Source: an uncultured Lentibacter sp.
GTDB taxonomy: Bacteria; Pseudomonadota; Alphaproteobacteria; Rhodobacterales; Rhodobacteraceae
NCBI RefSeq assembly: GCF_937123735.1
Contig: NZ_CAKZKL010000010.1
Span: 124,001-188,000, forward strand
Reading direction: 5' to 3'
DNA length: 64,000 nucleotides
Part shown: positions 57,210 to 64,000 of the stretch, piece after piece
Layout: the number at the start of each line of letters is the position of its first letter
How positions within the stretch are numbered: position 1 is the first letter of the stretch
Position numbers and translations under genes: made by a program
Notes under the pieces: generated by a model
What the model was told of the DNA's origin: nothing
Seen by the model: the letters and a program-made list of their open reading frames with translations, nothing else
Database searches by the model: none

Positions 57210-58478
57210 ATGAAACTCAACAGAAGAGCCTTTATCGGAACAGGCGCTGCTGCGGCGGCTGTCCTGTCGGCGCCACATGTGCGCGCCCACAATCATGGCA
57301 AGCCCAAGGTGATTGTGATTGGCGGCGGGGCCGGGGGCGCCACGGCGGCGCGCTATCTGGCCAAGGACAGCAAGGGCGCGATTGATGTGACCTTGATTGA
57401 ACCAAGCCGGGCCTATTACACCTGCTTCTTCTCCAACCTTTATATTGGCGGCTTTCGTGACATCAGCTCGCTCGGCCACACCTATGGCGGCTTGGCCAAT
57501 GGCGGGGTGAATGTTGTGCATGACTGGGCGATTGACGTGGATGGTGCGGCGCGCACCGTCACCCTCGCCGGGGGGGCCGTGCTGGCCTATGACAAGCTCA
57601 TCCTCAGCCCCGGTATCGACTTTGTCGACGGGGCCGTGCCCGGCTGGGACGTGAGCCAGCAAAACAAGATGCCCCATGCCTATAAAGCCGGCTCACAGAG
57701 CGAGCTTTTGAAAGCGCAGGTCGAGGCGATGCCGGAAGGCGGCGTTTTCGCCATGGTGGCCCCGCCCAACCCCTACCGCTGCCCACCTGGCCCGTATGAG
57801 CGGATTTCCATGGTGGCGCATGTGCTCAAGGAGAAGAACCCGACAGCCAAGATTATCGTGGCCGACCCCAAGCCGAAATTTTCAAAGCAGGGGCTCTTCC
57901 AGGAGGGCTGGGGCAAGCACTATGCCGGGATGGTTGACTGGATCGGCGCAGACTTTGGCGGCGGCAATGTGGAAGTGAATGCGGATGACATGACCGTGAG
58001 CATTGATGGTGAGGTGACCAAGGTGGATGTCTGCAATGTGATTCCGGCGATGAAAGCCGGGCGCATCTGCGAGCTGGCCGGGGTGAGCGAGGGCAATTGG
58101 GCCCCTGTCATCGGCCACACCATGCAAAGCCGCAAGGACGAGAATATCTATATTCTCGGGGATGCGACCAACCAGGGCGACATGCCGAAATCGGGCTTCT
58201 CGGCCAACTCTCAGGCCAAGGTCTGTGCGATGGCGGTGCGCGGCGCGCTGACGGGCAGCAAGGTCTTCCCGGCGAAGTTCTCCAACACCTGCTGGAGCCT
58301 GATTGACACCGACGACGGTGTGAAAGTGGGCGCGACCTATGAGGCGACGGACGAGAAGATCGCCAAGGTGGACGGCTTTATCAGCCAGACCGGGGAAGAT
58401 GCGGCGCTGCGCAAGGCGACCTATGAAGAGAGCATCGGCTGGTATGCCGGGATCACGTCGGACATGTTTGGCGCCTGA
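57210..58478 (+). CDS. soxF: SoxF, flavoprotein subunit of sulfide dehydrogenase (FCSD type)
   Basis: This 422-residue protein has a Tat signal (LNRRAFIGTGAAAAAVLS), an FAD-binding VIVIGGGAGGATAARYLAK and two redox-Cys regions: YTCFFSNLYIGG and NPYRCPPGPYER, which form the active disulfide of flavocytochrome c sulfide dehydrogenases. A second FAD contact is IYILGDATNQGDMPKSGFSA, and the C-terminal FCSD flavin-binding domain follows. With SoxE it oxidises sulfide. It ends the sox gene run; a repeat-rich gap follows. Confidence 0.95.
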   Translation: MKLNRRAFIGTGAAAAAVLSAPHVRAHNHGKPKVIVIGGGAGGATAARYLAKDSKGAIDVTLIEPSRAYYTCFFSNLYIGGFRDISSLGHTYGGLANGGVNVVHDWAIDVDGAARTVTLAGGAVLAYDKLILSPGIDFVDGAVPGWDVSQQNKMPHAYKAGSQSELLKAQVEAMPEGGVFAMVAPPNPYRCPPGPYERISMVAHVLKEKNPTAKIIVADPKPKFSKQGLFQEGWGKHYAGMVDWIGADFGGGNVEVNADDMTVSIDGEVTKVDVCNVIPAMKAGRICELAGVSEGNWAPVIGHTMQSRKDENIYILGDATNQGDMPKSGFSANSQAKVCAMAVRGALTGSKVFPAKFSNTCWSLIDTDDGVKVGATYEATDEKIAKVDGFISQTGEDAALRKATYEESIGWYAGITSDMFGA

Positions 58479-58496
58479 TCGGGTGTTGTGAGGGTT

Positions 58497-58648
58497 TCGG
58501 ACTGTGCTGGCGCACAGTCCGACCCGGCGAGGGGGCCAAAGCCCCCTCGCGCTCCCCACGATGTGCGAGAGGGCTCTGCCCCCTCGCGCTCCCCCGGGAT
58601 ATTTATGGAAAGAAAAAAGACAGGGTGGTGGTAAAGACAGGGTGGTGA
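58497..58648. repeat. Hairpins, direct repeats and gene-end element after soxF
   Basis: This gap between convergent soxF and the GlxA-type gene has four structures. A hairpin with 11-bp arms lies at 58497-58522 (loop TGGC). A hairpin GAGGGGGC/GCCCCCTC lies at 58529-58548 (loop CAAA). A direct repeat of GCCCCCTCGCGCTCCCC occurs at 58541 and 58580, followed by a gene-end element copy at 58596-58619. A 15-bp direct repeat AAAGACAGGGTGGTG occurs at 58616-58630 and 58633-58647. No gene is seen; the first hairpins may end the sox transcript. Confidence 0.6.
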
Positions 58649-58691
58649 AGGCTGTGTGGTGCAGGGGCTGGCCGTTTGGCGGGGACCGGGG

Positions 58692-59753
58692 CTAGTTCCA
58701 GCTGACGCGGTAGCTGCGCGGAGTGCGTCCGTAGCGTTCTTTGAAGCGTTTTGTGAAGTGGTTTGACGAGGAAAACCCGGTGGCGGCGGCGACATCGGCT
58801 ACGGTCATGTTGGTTTCTTTGAGATAGGAGCGCGCGCGCGCCAGGCGCAGCTCAAGGTAGCATTGCATGGGCGGTTGGCCGATGTGGCGCAAAAAGAGCC
58901 GTTCGATCTGGCGGCGTGAGACCCCCAGTTGGGCGCAGATTTCGGACATGCTGAGCGGGGTTTCAACTTCGCCGCGCATCAGCTCCAGGGCGGCCAGCAG
59001 ATGCGGGTTGCGCGAGCCGATGGCGGCGGCGGCGGCTGTGGTTTGCGAGGATTTGGCACTGGTGGCGCGCCCGTGCAGGCACATATCGGCCACCACCGCC
59101 GCCAGGCGCGCGCCGTGGCGGCGCTCCATCAGGGCGAGCATCATATCGATGCTGGCATTGCCGCCCCCACAGGTGATGAGGCCATTGTCGATTTCAAAGA
59201 GGCGGTCTGTGGGGGTGAGTTCGGGGTGGTCTTCCTGAAAGCGGGGCTGGTTTTCCCAATGCAGGGTGAAATACTGGTTTTTGATCAGACCGGCGGCGGC
59301 CAGCGCAAAGGCGCCGGTGCAGATGCCGCCAAAGCGGCGGCCGAAGCGGGCCTCGCGGCGCATCCAGGCGAGCACCTGTTTGGAGATGTTGCGCTCGGGC
59401 TCGACCCCGCCACAGACAAAGCAGAGCGCATCTTTGGGCAGGCTGTCGAGGGCTTTGTCCGGGGTGATGCGCATCCCGTTGGAGCAGGTGATGGGCGCGC
59501 CGGTCTCGCTGAGGGTATACCAGTTGTAGAGCGGTTGCTCGCTGATCTGGTTGGCGATGCGCAAAGGCTCGATTGCGGCGGCGACCGCGAGCATCGTTGT
59601 TTTGGGCAGCAGCAGGAAGTGGAAGGTTTCTGTCTGGCCGTCAAAGGCCACGTCAAAATGGGCGGAGGCGCCTTTTTGCACGAAGGCGCGCTCCGGGCCA
59701 GAGGCAGGGTCTGGTGCCGGCTGTGACATGGGGCGGGTGATGGGATCGGGCAT
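58692..59753 (-). CDS. GlxA-family transcriptional regulator (DJ-1/PfpI-like plus AraC HTH)
   Basis: This 353-residue protein has an N-terminal amidase-like DJ-1/PfpI domain (about residues 40-215; LLPKTTMLAVAAAIEPLRIA and FGGICTGAFALAAAG at the nucleophile-elbow position) and a C-terminal AraC/XylS DNA-binding domain (about 250-350; MSEICAQLGVSRRQIERLF and VAAATGFSSSNHFTKRFKER). Members such as GbdR control glycine betaine or similar metabolism. It is convergent to soxF and divergent from clpP, so its targets cannot be read from neighbours. An in-frame ATG eight codons downstream is an alternative start. Confidence 0.88.
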   Translation of the reverse strand: MPDPITRPMSQPAPDPASGPERAFVQKGASAHFDVAFDGQTETFHFLLLPKTTMLAVAAAIEPLRIANQISEQPLYNWYTLSETGAPITCSNGMRITPDKALDSLPKDALCFVCGGVEPERNISKQVLAWMRREARFGRRFGGICTGAFALAAAGLIKNQYFTLHWENQPRFQEDHPELTPTDRLFEIDNGLITCGGGNASIDMMLALMERRHGARLAAVVADMCLHGRATSAKSSQTTAAAAAIGSRNPHLLAALELMRGEVETPLSMSEICAQLGVSRRQIERLFLRHIGQPPMQCYLELRLARARSYLKETNMTVADVAAATGFSSSNHFTKRFKERYGRTPRSYRVSWN

Positions 59754-59885
59754 GGGGCGCTCCTCGGGGGCATCGGCGGCAGGGGTAACGTATAATCGTG
59801 ATCACGCCAAGCGCCTGATCGGCTAAAATCGGTCCATCGGGCCTTGCAGCCCTTGGAGCGCCCCACTAAGACTCTGTTAGCAATG

Positions 59886-59903
59886 ATCCGATATAGCTCG
59901 GAT
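59886..59903. promoter_or_regulatory. Inverted repeat before clpP
   Basis: ATCCGA-TATAGC-TCGGAT, two perfect 6-bp arms around a six-base centre, ends 25 bases before the clpP start, before a GGAAAAG ribosome site. It may be an operator or a small 5' leader hairpin. No matching regulator is identified. Confidence 0.35.
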
Positions 59904-59928
59904 AGGACCCAAAAGCAGGCAGGAAAAG

Positions 59929-60567
59929 ATGACAGATCCGTTTGAGACTTATATGAACACGCTTGTGCCCATGGTTGTTGAGCAAACGAGCCGTGGCGAG
60001 CGTGCCTATGATATCTTTTCGCGCTTGCTCAAGGAGCGGATTATTTTCCTCAACGGGCCTGTGCATGACGGGATGAGCAGCCTGATTGTGGCGCAGCTGT
60101 TGCACCTTGAGGCGGAAAACCCCTCCAAGGAAATCAGCATGTATATCAACTCGCCCGGCGGCGTGGTGACAAGCGGGCTGTCGATCTATGATACGATGCA
60201 ATATATCAAGCCCAAGGTGTCCACCCTTGTGATCGGGCAGGCGGCGAGCATGGGCTCGCTTCTGCTCACGGCGGGGGAAAAGGGGATGCGCTTTTCACTG
60301 CCCAACAGCCGCGTGATGGTGCACCAGCCCAGCGGGGGCTACCAGGGGCAGGCCAGTGACATCATGATCCATGCCGAGGAGACGCTGAAGCTCAAGCGCC
60401 GGCTCAACGAGATTTATGTGCATCACACCGGCCAGAAGCTGGAAGATGTGGAGGCCGCGCTTGAGCGGGACAAGTTCATGAGCCCCGAAGAGGCCAAGGA
60501 CTGGGGCCTGATTGACGAGATTGTCACCAACCGTGACAAGGCGGGCGCGGACGAAGATGGGGCCTGA
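59929..60567 (+). CDS. clpP: ATP-dependent Clp protease proteolytic subunit
   Basis: This 212-residue serine protease has the catalytic Ser in [15 protein letters not shown] and His in [17 protein letters not shown], with the oxyanion region [11 protein letters not shown]. Length and sequence match the main alphaproteobacterial ClpP. It forms the tetradecameric chamber that degrades substrates unfolded by ClpX, encoded 133 bases downstream. Confidence 0.97.
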   Translation: MTDPFETYMNTLVPMVVEQTSRGERAYDIFSRLLKERIIFLNGPVHDGMSSLIVAQLLHLEAENPSKEISMYINSPGGVVTSGLSIYDTMQYIKPKVSTLVIGQAASMGSLLLTAGEKGMRFSLPNSRVMVHQPSGGYQGQASDIMIHAEETLKLKRRLNEIYVHHTGQKLEDVEAALERDKFMSPEEAKDWGLIDEIVTNRDKAGADEDGA

Positions 60568-60700
60568 TCGCCGCAGGGGCGGCCGAGAGGGCGAATTTGA
60601 GATTGTGGCTGCTGGCTGGCTGACTTAAGCTGCAAGCGAAGCACCATGCGCCAGGGGAGCCCCTTGTGTGCACAGGACGAAGGCCGGAAAGGGCGAACCG

Positions 60701-61966
60701 ATGGCGACAAATTCAGGCGGTGACAGCAAGAACACGCTGTATTGCAGCTTTTGCGGCAAGAGCCAGCATGAGGTGCGCAAGCTGATTGCAGGGCCGACGG
60801 TGTTCATCTGTGATGAATGTGTCGAGCTGTGCATGGACATCATCCGTGAAGAGACAAAGGGCTCTTCGCTCAAATCGAGCGAGGGGGTGCCGACACCACA
60901 GGAAATCTGTGGGGTGCTTGATGATTATGTGATCGGACAAGCCACGGCCAAGCGGGTTCTGTCGGTTGCGGTGCACAACCACTACAAACGGCTCAATCAC
61001 GCCCAGAAGGGCGGCGACATCGAGCTGTCCAAATCCAATATTCTGCTGATTGGCCCGACGGGCTGTGGCAAGACGTTGCTGGCCCAGACTTTGGCGCGGA
61101 TTCTGGATGTGCCTTTCACCATGGCGGATGCCACCACGCTGACAGAAGCCGGCTATGTGGGCGAGGATGTGGAAAACATCATTCTCAAGCTCTTGCAGGC
61201 CAGTGAATATAATGTGGAAAAAGCGCAGCGCGGGATTGTCTATATTGACGAGGTCGACAAGATCACCCGCAAGTCTGAAAACCCGTCGATCACCCGCGAT
61301 GTGAGCGGCGAAGGCGTGCAGCAGGCGCTTTTGAAACTCATGGAAGGCACTGTGGCCTCTGTGCCGCCGCAGGGCGGACGCAAGCACCCGCAGCAGGAGT
61401 TCCTGCAAGTTGACACGACCAACATCCTGTTTATTTGCGGCGGGGCCTTTGCGGGGCTGGACCGGATCATCAAGCAGCGCGGCAAGGGCTCGGCCATGGG
61501 CTTTGGCGCGGATGTGCGCGACGAGAGCCTTGTGGGCATCGGCGAGACCTTCAAATCTCTGGAGCCGGAAGATCTGCTGAAGTTCGGTCTCATTCCCGAG
61601 TTTGTTGGCCGCTTGCCTGTTCTGGCGACGCTGGAGGACCTTGACGAGGATGCGCTTGTGACCATCCTGACCGAGCCGAAAAACGCACTTGTGAAGCAAT
61701 ATCAGCGCCTGTTTGAGTTGGAAGAGGCCGAGCTAACCTTTACCGACGATGCGCTGAAGGCGATTGCGCGCCGCGCCATTGAGCGCAAGACAGGCGCGCG
61801 CGGGTTGCGCTCGATCCTTGAGGATATTTTGCTCGACACCATGTTTGATCTGCCCGGCCTTGAGAATGTGCAAGAGGTTGTGGTGAATGAAGAGGCCGTG
61901 ACCTCGCCGGCACAGCCTTTGGTGATCTATGCGGATCAGAAGAAAAAGGAAGGCGCTGCCAGCTGA
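60701..61966 (+). CDS. clpX: ATP-dependent Clp protease ATP-binding subunit ClpX
   Basis: This 421-residue AAA+ unfoldase has an N-terminal zinc finger ([13 protein letters not shown] and [11 protein letters not shown]), Walker [14 protein letters not shown], the pore loop [10 protein letters not shown], Walker [11 protein letters not shown] and sensor II in [15 protein letters not shown] 60701 is chosen because the zinc finger begins soon after and GGAAAGGG precedes it. The gap to clpP (60568-60700) holds no gene. An intrinsic terminator lies after its stop. Confidence 0.98.
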   Translation: MATNSGGDSKNTLYCSFCGKSQHEVRKLIAGPTVFICDECVELCMDIIREETKGSSLKSSEGVPTPQEICGVLDDYVIGQATAKRVLSVAVHNHYKRLNHAQKGGDIELSKSNILLIGPTGCGKTLLAQTLARILDVPFTMADATTLTEAGYVGEDVENIILKLLQASEYNVEKAQRGIVYIDEVDKITRKSENPSITRDVSGEGVQQALLKLMEGTVASVPPQGGRKHPQQEFLQVDTTNILFICGGAFAGLDRIIKQRGKGSAMGFGADVRDESLVGIGETFKSLEPEDLLKFGLIPEFVGRLPVLATLEDLDEDALVTILTEPKNALVKQYQRLFELEEAELTFTDDALKAIARRAIERKTGARGLRSILEDILLDTMFDLPGLENVQEVVVNEEAVTSPAQPLVIYADQKKKEGAAS

Positions 61967-62000
61967 GGCAGGCCTTGGTTTGACGCTCTCATTATCTGCG

Positions 62001-62025
62001 CGCCCCCGCCATGCGGGGGCGTTTT
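62001..62025. terminator. Terminator after clpX
   Basis: CGCCCCCGC (62001-62009) and GCGGGGGCG (62013-62021) form a perfect 9-bp stem with a CAT loop, followed by TTTT on the plus strand. It lies 34 bases after clpX. The convergent FkbM-GT61 gene ends four bases further on. Confidence 0.8.
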
Positions 62026-62028
62026 GCG

Positions 62029-63816
62029 TTAAACCGGCTCAAAACCGGCCCCGAGCATGTGCTGCACGGCTTCTGGACTGAAGTTTTCCCAAGGCGGGGT
62101 GCGGCGGGCGAGAAAGCCGCCCTGCAAGAGCGCCTTTTGCAGGCTTGGAAAGTCGATTTCGCCGATGGCATGGCGCGGCTTGCGCTCGCCCTTGGGCATC
62201 CAGCTGCGCACGAGCGCGTCAATGCTGAGCGCCTTGATCTCGGCGAAGCTCTCAAGATGGGCTTCGATAAAGCCTGTCGCCGAGGAGCGCCGCCGCACGA
62301 CGATGGCCAGTTTTTGGTGGGCCTCAAGCACCATGGCCGCGAGGTGAATGGCGGAACCTTCGGCGGCTATGATCTGCTGTGCGGCTTTGTATTGTGCGAT
62401 TTGTGTTTTCAAATCATGCTCTTGGGGGTGAAAGATCCTGTAACCCTCGGCCTCAAGATGGGCTTCCAGCGCTGTTTCGCCCACCAGTGAGCCTTTGCGA
62501 AACTCAAATCTGGAGCGCGAAATATAGAGTTTTTCCGCCCCCTGCGGCGCAATGCCGGCCCCCAGCCTGGCCCTGATAAAGGCGCGAAATTCGGGGGTGC
62601 CCCGTGAGATGGCCCCGAGGCCAAAGCCCTGACCGGGCAGGATGAGCCGCTCGACCTCTGTGGGCGCGGTGGCGATCCGGATGGGCAGGCCGGGGGCAAT
62701 TTGGGCCAGAAACTTACGCTGCCAGCCCTTGATGAGCGCGGCGTTGCGCGGGCGTTTGGGGGTGAACAAGATCCCGTCTACCGTGCAATCTGCGGCCTCA
62801 AGCCCCCAGAGGCGCGGGGTGGATTCGGTTAGGAAATGGCCGAAATGCAGCCAGAGCTGCCCGCCCCAAAGCCATGTTCCGGCAAGCTTTTCTGGCGGTT
62901 TGGCAGGTTTCTCGGGCGGTTGGGTGAGCGGGCGGTTGCGCCGCCAGAGCGCGCCTTGGGGCAGGTATGCGCCCTCTGCGGTGAGCACGCCCGTGGGCTG
63001 CACGAGCCCGGCCTCGGCGGGGGGCACAACAATGGCCCCGGCGTGTGTGGTCAGCTTGCGAGACCAGCCGGTTTGAGGGTCGGGCGCCTCGCGGGCGGTT
63101 TCGGGGCCGCGCAAACAGGTCCAGACCAGACGGCTGCTGACCTCATTCACCTTATGAAACCCCGCGGCGCGCAGGATGTCTTTGCAGGCGCGCATTCCGG
63201 CGTTGCCGTAATGATCGGGGTGAAACTCAAGCACGATGGCGCGCAGGCCCTCAAGATTGGCATGGCGCAGGAACGCGAGCTCGCCCCCCTCAATATCCAT
63301 CAAAAGCACTGTGGGTTTGAAGCGCTTGCGCAGGGGCTCATAGCGGCTGGTGGGTATGGTGACGGGGGTTGTCTCGCGGGCCGCTGTGTCGTTGAGCGAC
63401 GAGCCGAGAAAGCTGTTGCGCAAATAAAACTCAACCTTTTCAGGGGCATCCTTAGCGCTGAGCAGAACTTTGTTGTGCAGGGTGATCTTGGATTTGATCC
63501 GGTTGAGCGCATAGAGCGCCTCGATATGAGGGATCATATTCGGGTTGGCCTCAAAGGAGATCATGGCGGCGGGGCGCGCGTTGAGCTGGGTGACGGCGCC
63601 GACAATGCCAAGGCCTGCGCCCAGCTCCAACACCCGGTCTTCGGGGCCAACCACATGCAGCGCACCGGCGATCTCGGCCCCCTCATAGCGGGCCTCCTGG
63701 ATGCGGGCGATGCGGGTGGCTGTGAGAAAAGGCGATGCGGGCACTTTGACGCCCAGACATTCGGCAACATGGGGGGAACTGGTCAAACTGGTCTTCTTTA
63801 CTGGGTTGAGGGTCAC
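62029..63816 (-). CDS. FkbM-type methyltransferase fused to a GT61-type glycosyltransferase
   Basis: This 595-residue protein has two catalytic parts. The N-terminal part (about residues 45-235) has the SAM-binding VLELGAGLGIVGAVTQLNAR, then SFEANPNMIP, LLMDIEGGELAFLRHANL and VLEFHPDHYGNAG, as in FkbM-family methyltransferases. The C-terminal part (about 315-530) has LWLHFGHFLTESTPRLWG, EKLYISRSRF and IIAAEGSAIHLAAMV, typical of GT61 (DUF563) enzymes. A Pro-rich linker joins them. It may glycosylate and O-methylate the same glycan, which is inference. No membrane segment is evident. It is convergent to clpX. Confidence 0.82.
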   Translation of the reverse strand: MTLNPVKKTSLTSSPHVAECLGVKVPASPFLTATRIARIQEARYEGAEIAGALHVVGPEDRVLELGAGLGIVGAVTQLNARPAAMISFEANPNMIPHIEALYALNRIKSKITLHNKVLLSAKDAPEKVEFYLRNSFLGSSLNDTAARETTPVTIPTSRYEPLRKRFKPTVLLMDIEGGELAFLRHANLEGLRAIVLEFHPDHYGNAGMRACKDILRAAGFHKVNEVSSRLVWTCLRGPETAREAPDPQTGWSRKLTTHAGAIVVPPAEAGLVQPTGVLTAEGAYLPQGALWRRNRPLTQPPEKPAKPPEKLAGTWLWGGQLWLHFGHFLTESTPRLWGLEAADCTVDGILFTPKRPRNAALIKGWQRKFLAQIAPGLPIRIATAPTEVERLILPGQGFGLGAISRGTPEFRAFIRARLGAGIAPQGAEKLYISRSRFEFRKGSLVGETALEAHLEAEGYRIFHPQEHDLKTQIAQYKAAQQIIAAEGSAIHLAAMVLEAHQKLAIVVRRRSSATGFIEAHLESFAEIKALSIDALVRSWMPKGERKPRHAIGEIDFPSLQKALLQGGFLARRTPPWENFSPEAVQHMLGAGFEPV

Positions 63817-63959
63817 GCTTGAGGAGATTTTAACAAGTTTATGTGCCTCTCGCTATGGGTTTGGTGCCGTTTTTGGGCTTTGGACGGTTTGCGGCCATGG
63901 GAGGCTGGACCTTGGCCGTAAATTGGGCCATATCTGGCGGCAGGATAGCGGAGGCTCTG

Positions 63960-64000
63960 ATGGGCATTTTGAAGAAAATTTTGCGAGTGGCCACATGGTG
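63960..64000 (+). CDS. 5' end of a probable NDUFA12-like complex I accessory subunit gene
   Basis: Only 13 codons are in the window: MGILKKILRVATW. An ideal GGAGG ribosome site (63950-63954) lies five bases before the ATG. The start resembles the N terminus of Rhodobacterales homologues of the mitochondrial complex I subunit NDUFA12 (B17.2), which as I recall open with a short basic-hydrophobic helix followed by TWWNGQT. The rest is beyond the window, so this is a prediction from very little sequence. The 143 bases before it (63817-63959) show no gene. Confidence 0.45.
   Translation, partial: MGILKKILRVATW

Noticed and set aside
58529..58647. CRISPR-like array
   Set aside because: The repeats are few, of different lengths, and spaced by only two to a few dozen bases, with no cas genes in the window.

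Overview
The window is a gene-dense, GC-rich stretch of an alphaproteobacterial chromosome, almost certainly Rhodobacterales (Roseobacter group). The reasons are a nuo operon interrupted by small extra genes in the Rhodobacter pattern and ending in birA, coaX and rnj; a leucine-catabolic operon built around ivd, mccB and mccA; SoxCD/SoxEF sulfur-oxidation genes; and a gene-end repeat with a TATTT...AGAAGAAG core. I saw no rRNA, tRNA, CRISPR array, transposase or integrase.

Layout. 1-4940: surface-glycan genes (two tandem GT30/Kdo-transferase-like genes, a CMP-sugar synthetase, a DxD glycosyltransferase), moaA and a small lipoprotein. 4980-8893 (minus): glmU-glmS for UDP-GlcNAc supply, followed by an AlkD-like DNA glycosylase. 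9002-11032: HAD phosphatase and a DegT-type aminotransferase, then a 450-base gene-free stretch rich in inverted repeats. 11485-22014: leucine/isovalerate operon (ivd, a visibly AT-rich membrane-anchored Mrr-type nuclease, acyl-CoA synthetase, DUF1311 protein, mccB, mccA, GST, HMG-CoA lyase, enoyl-CoA hydratase). 22228-43026: complex I operon nuoABCDE-x-x-F-x-x-G-x-HI-x-JKLMN, then birA, coaX and rnj. 43107-53283: mixed region with a 2OG-Fe(II) oxygenase, rhlE, prfC with an unknown gene and a glycosyltransferase, an orphan BrnA-like protein, a Hint protein, an atypical SDR, and a GSCFA/SGNH pair. 53499-58478: soxC, soxD, a thioredoxin-like gene, soxE and soxF, preceded by two sulfur-repressor-type operators. 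58692-64000: GlxA-type regulator, clpP, clpX, an FkbM methyltransferase-GT61 fusion, and the first codons of what looks like an NDUFA12-type complex I accessory subunit.

How it fits together: leucine is oxidised via isovaleryl-CoA to acetyl-CoA and acetoacetate, and the electrons enter the respiratory chain, whose complex I is encoded next door. BirA can biotinylate MccA. SoxCD and SoxF add electrons from reduced sulfur. 

The points most worth a second look are the foreign-looking Mrr nuclease inside the leucine operon, the H3TH-like domain duplicated between NuoE and the next gene, the paired ATTC-N8-GAAT operators before soxC, and a 13-bp hairpin that buries the ribosome-binding site of the 2OG oxygenase.
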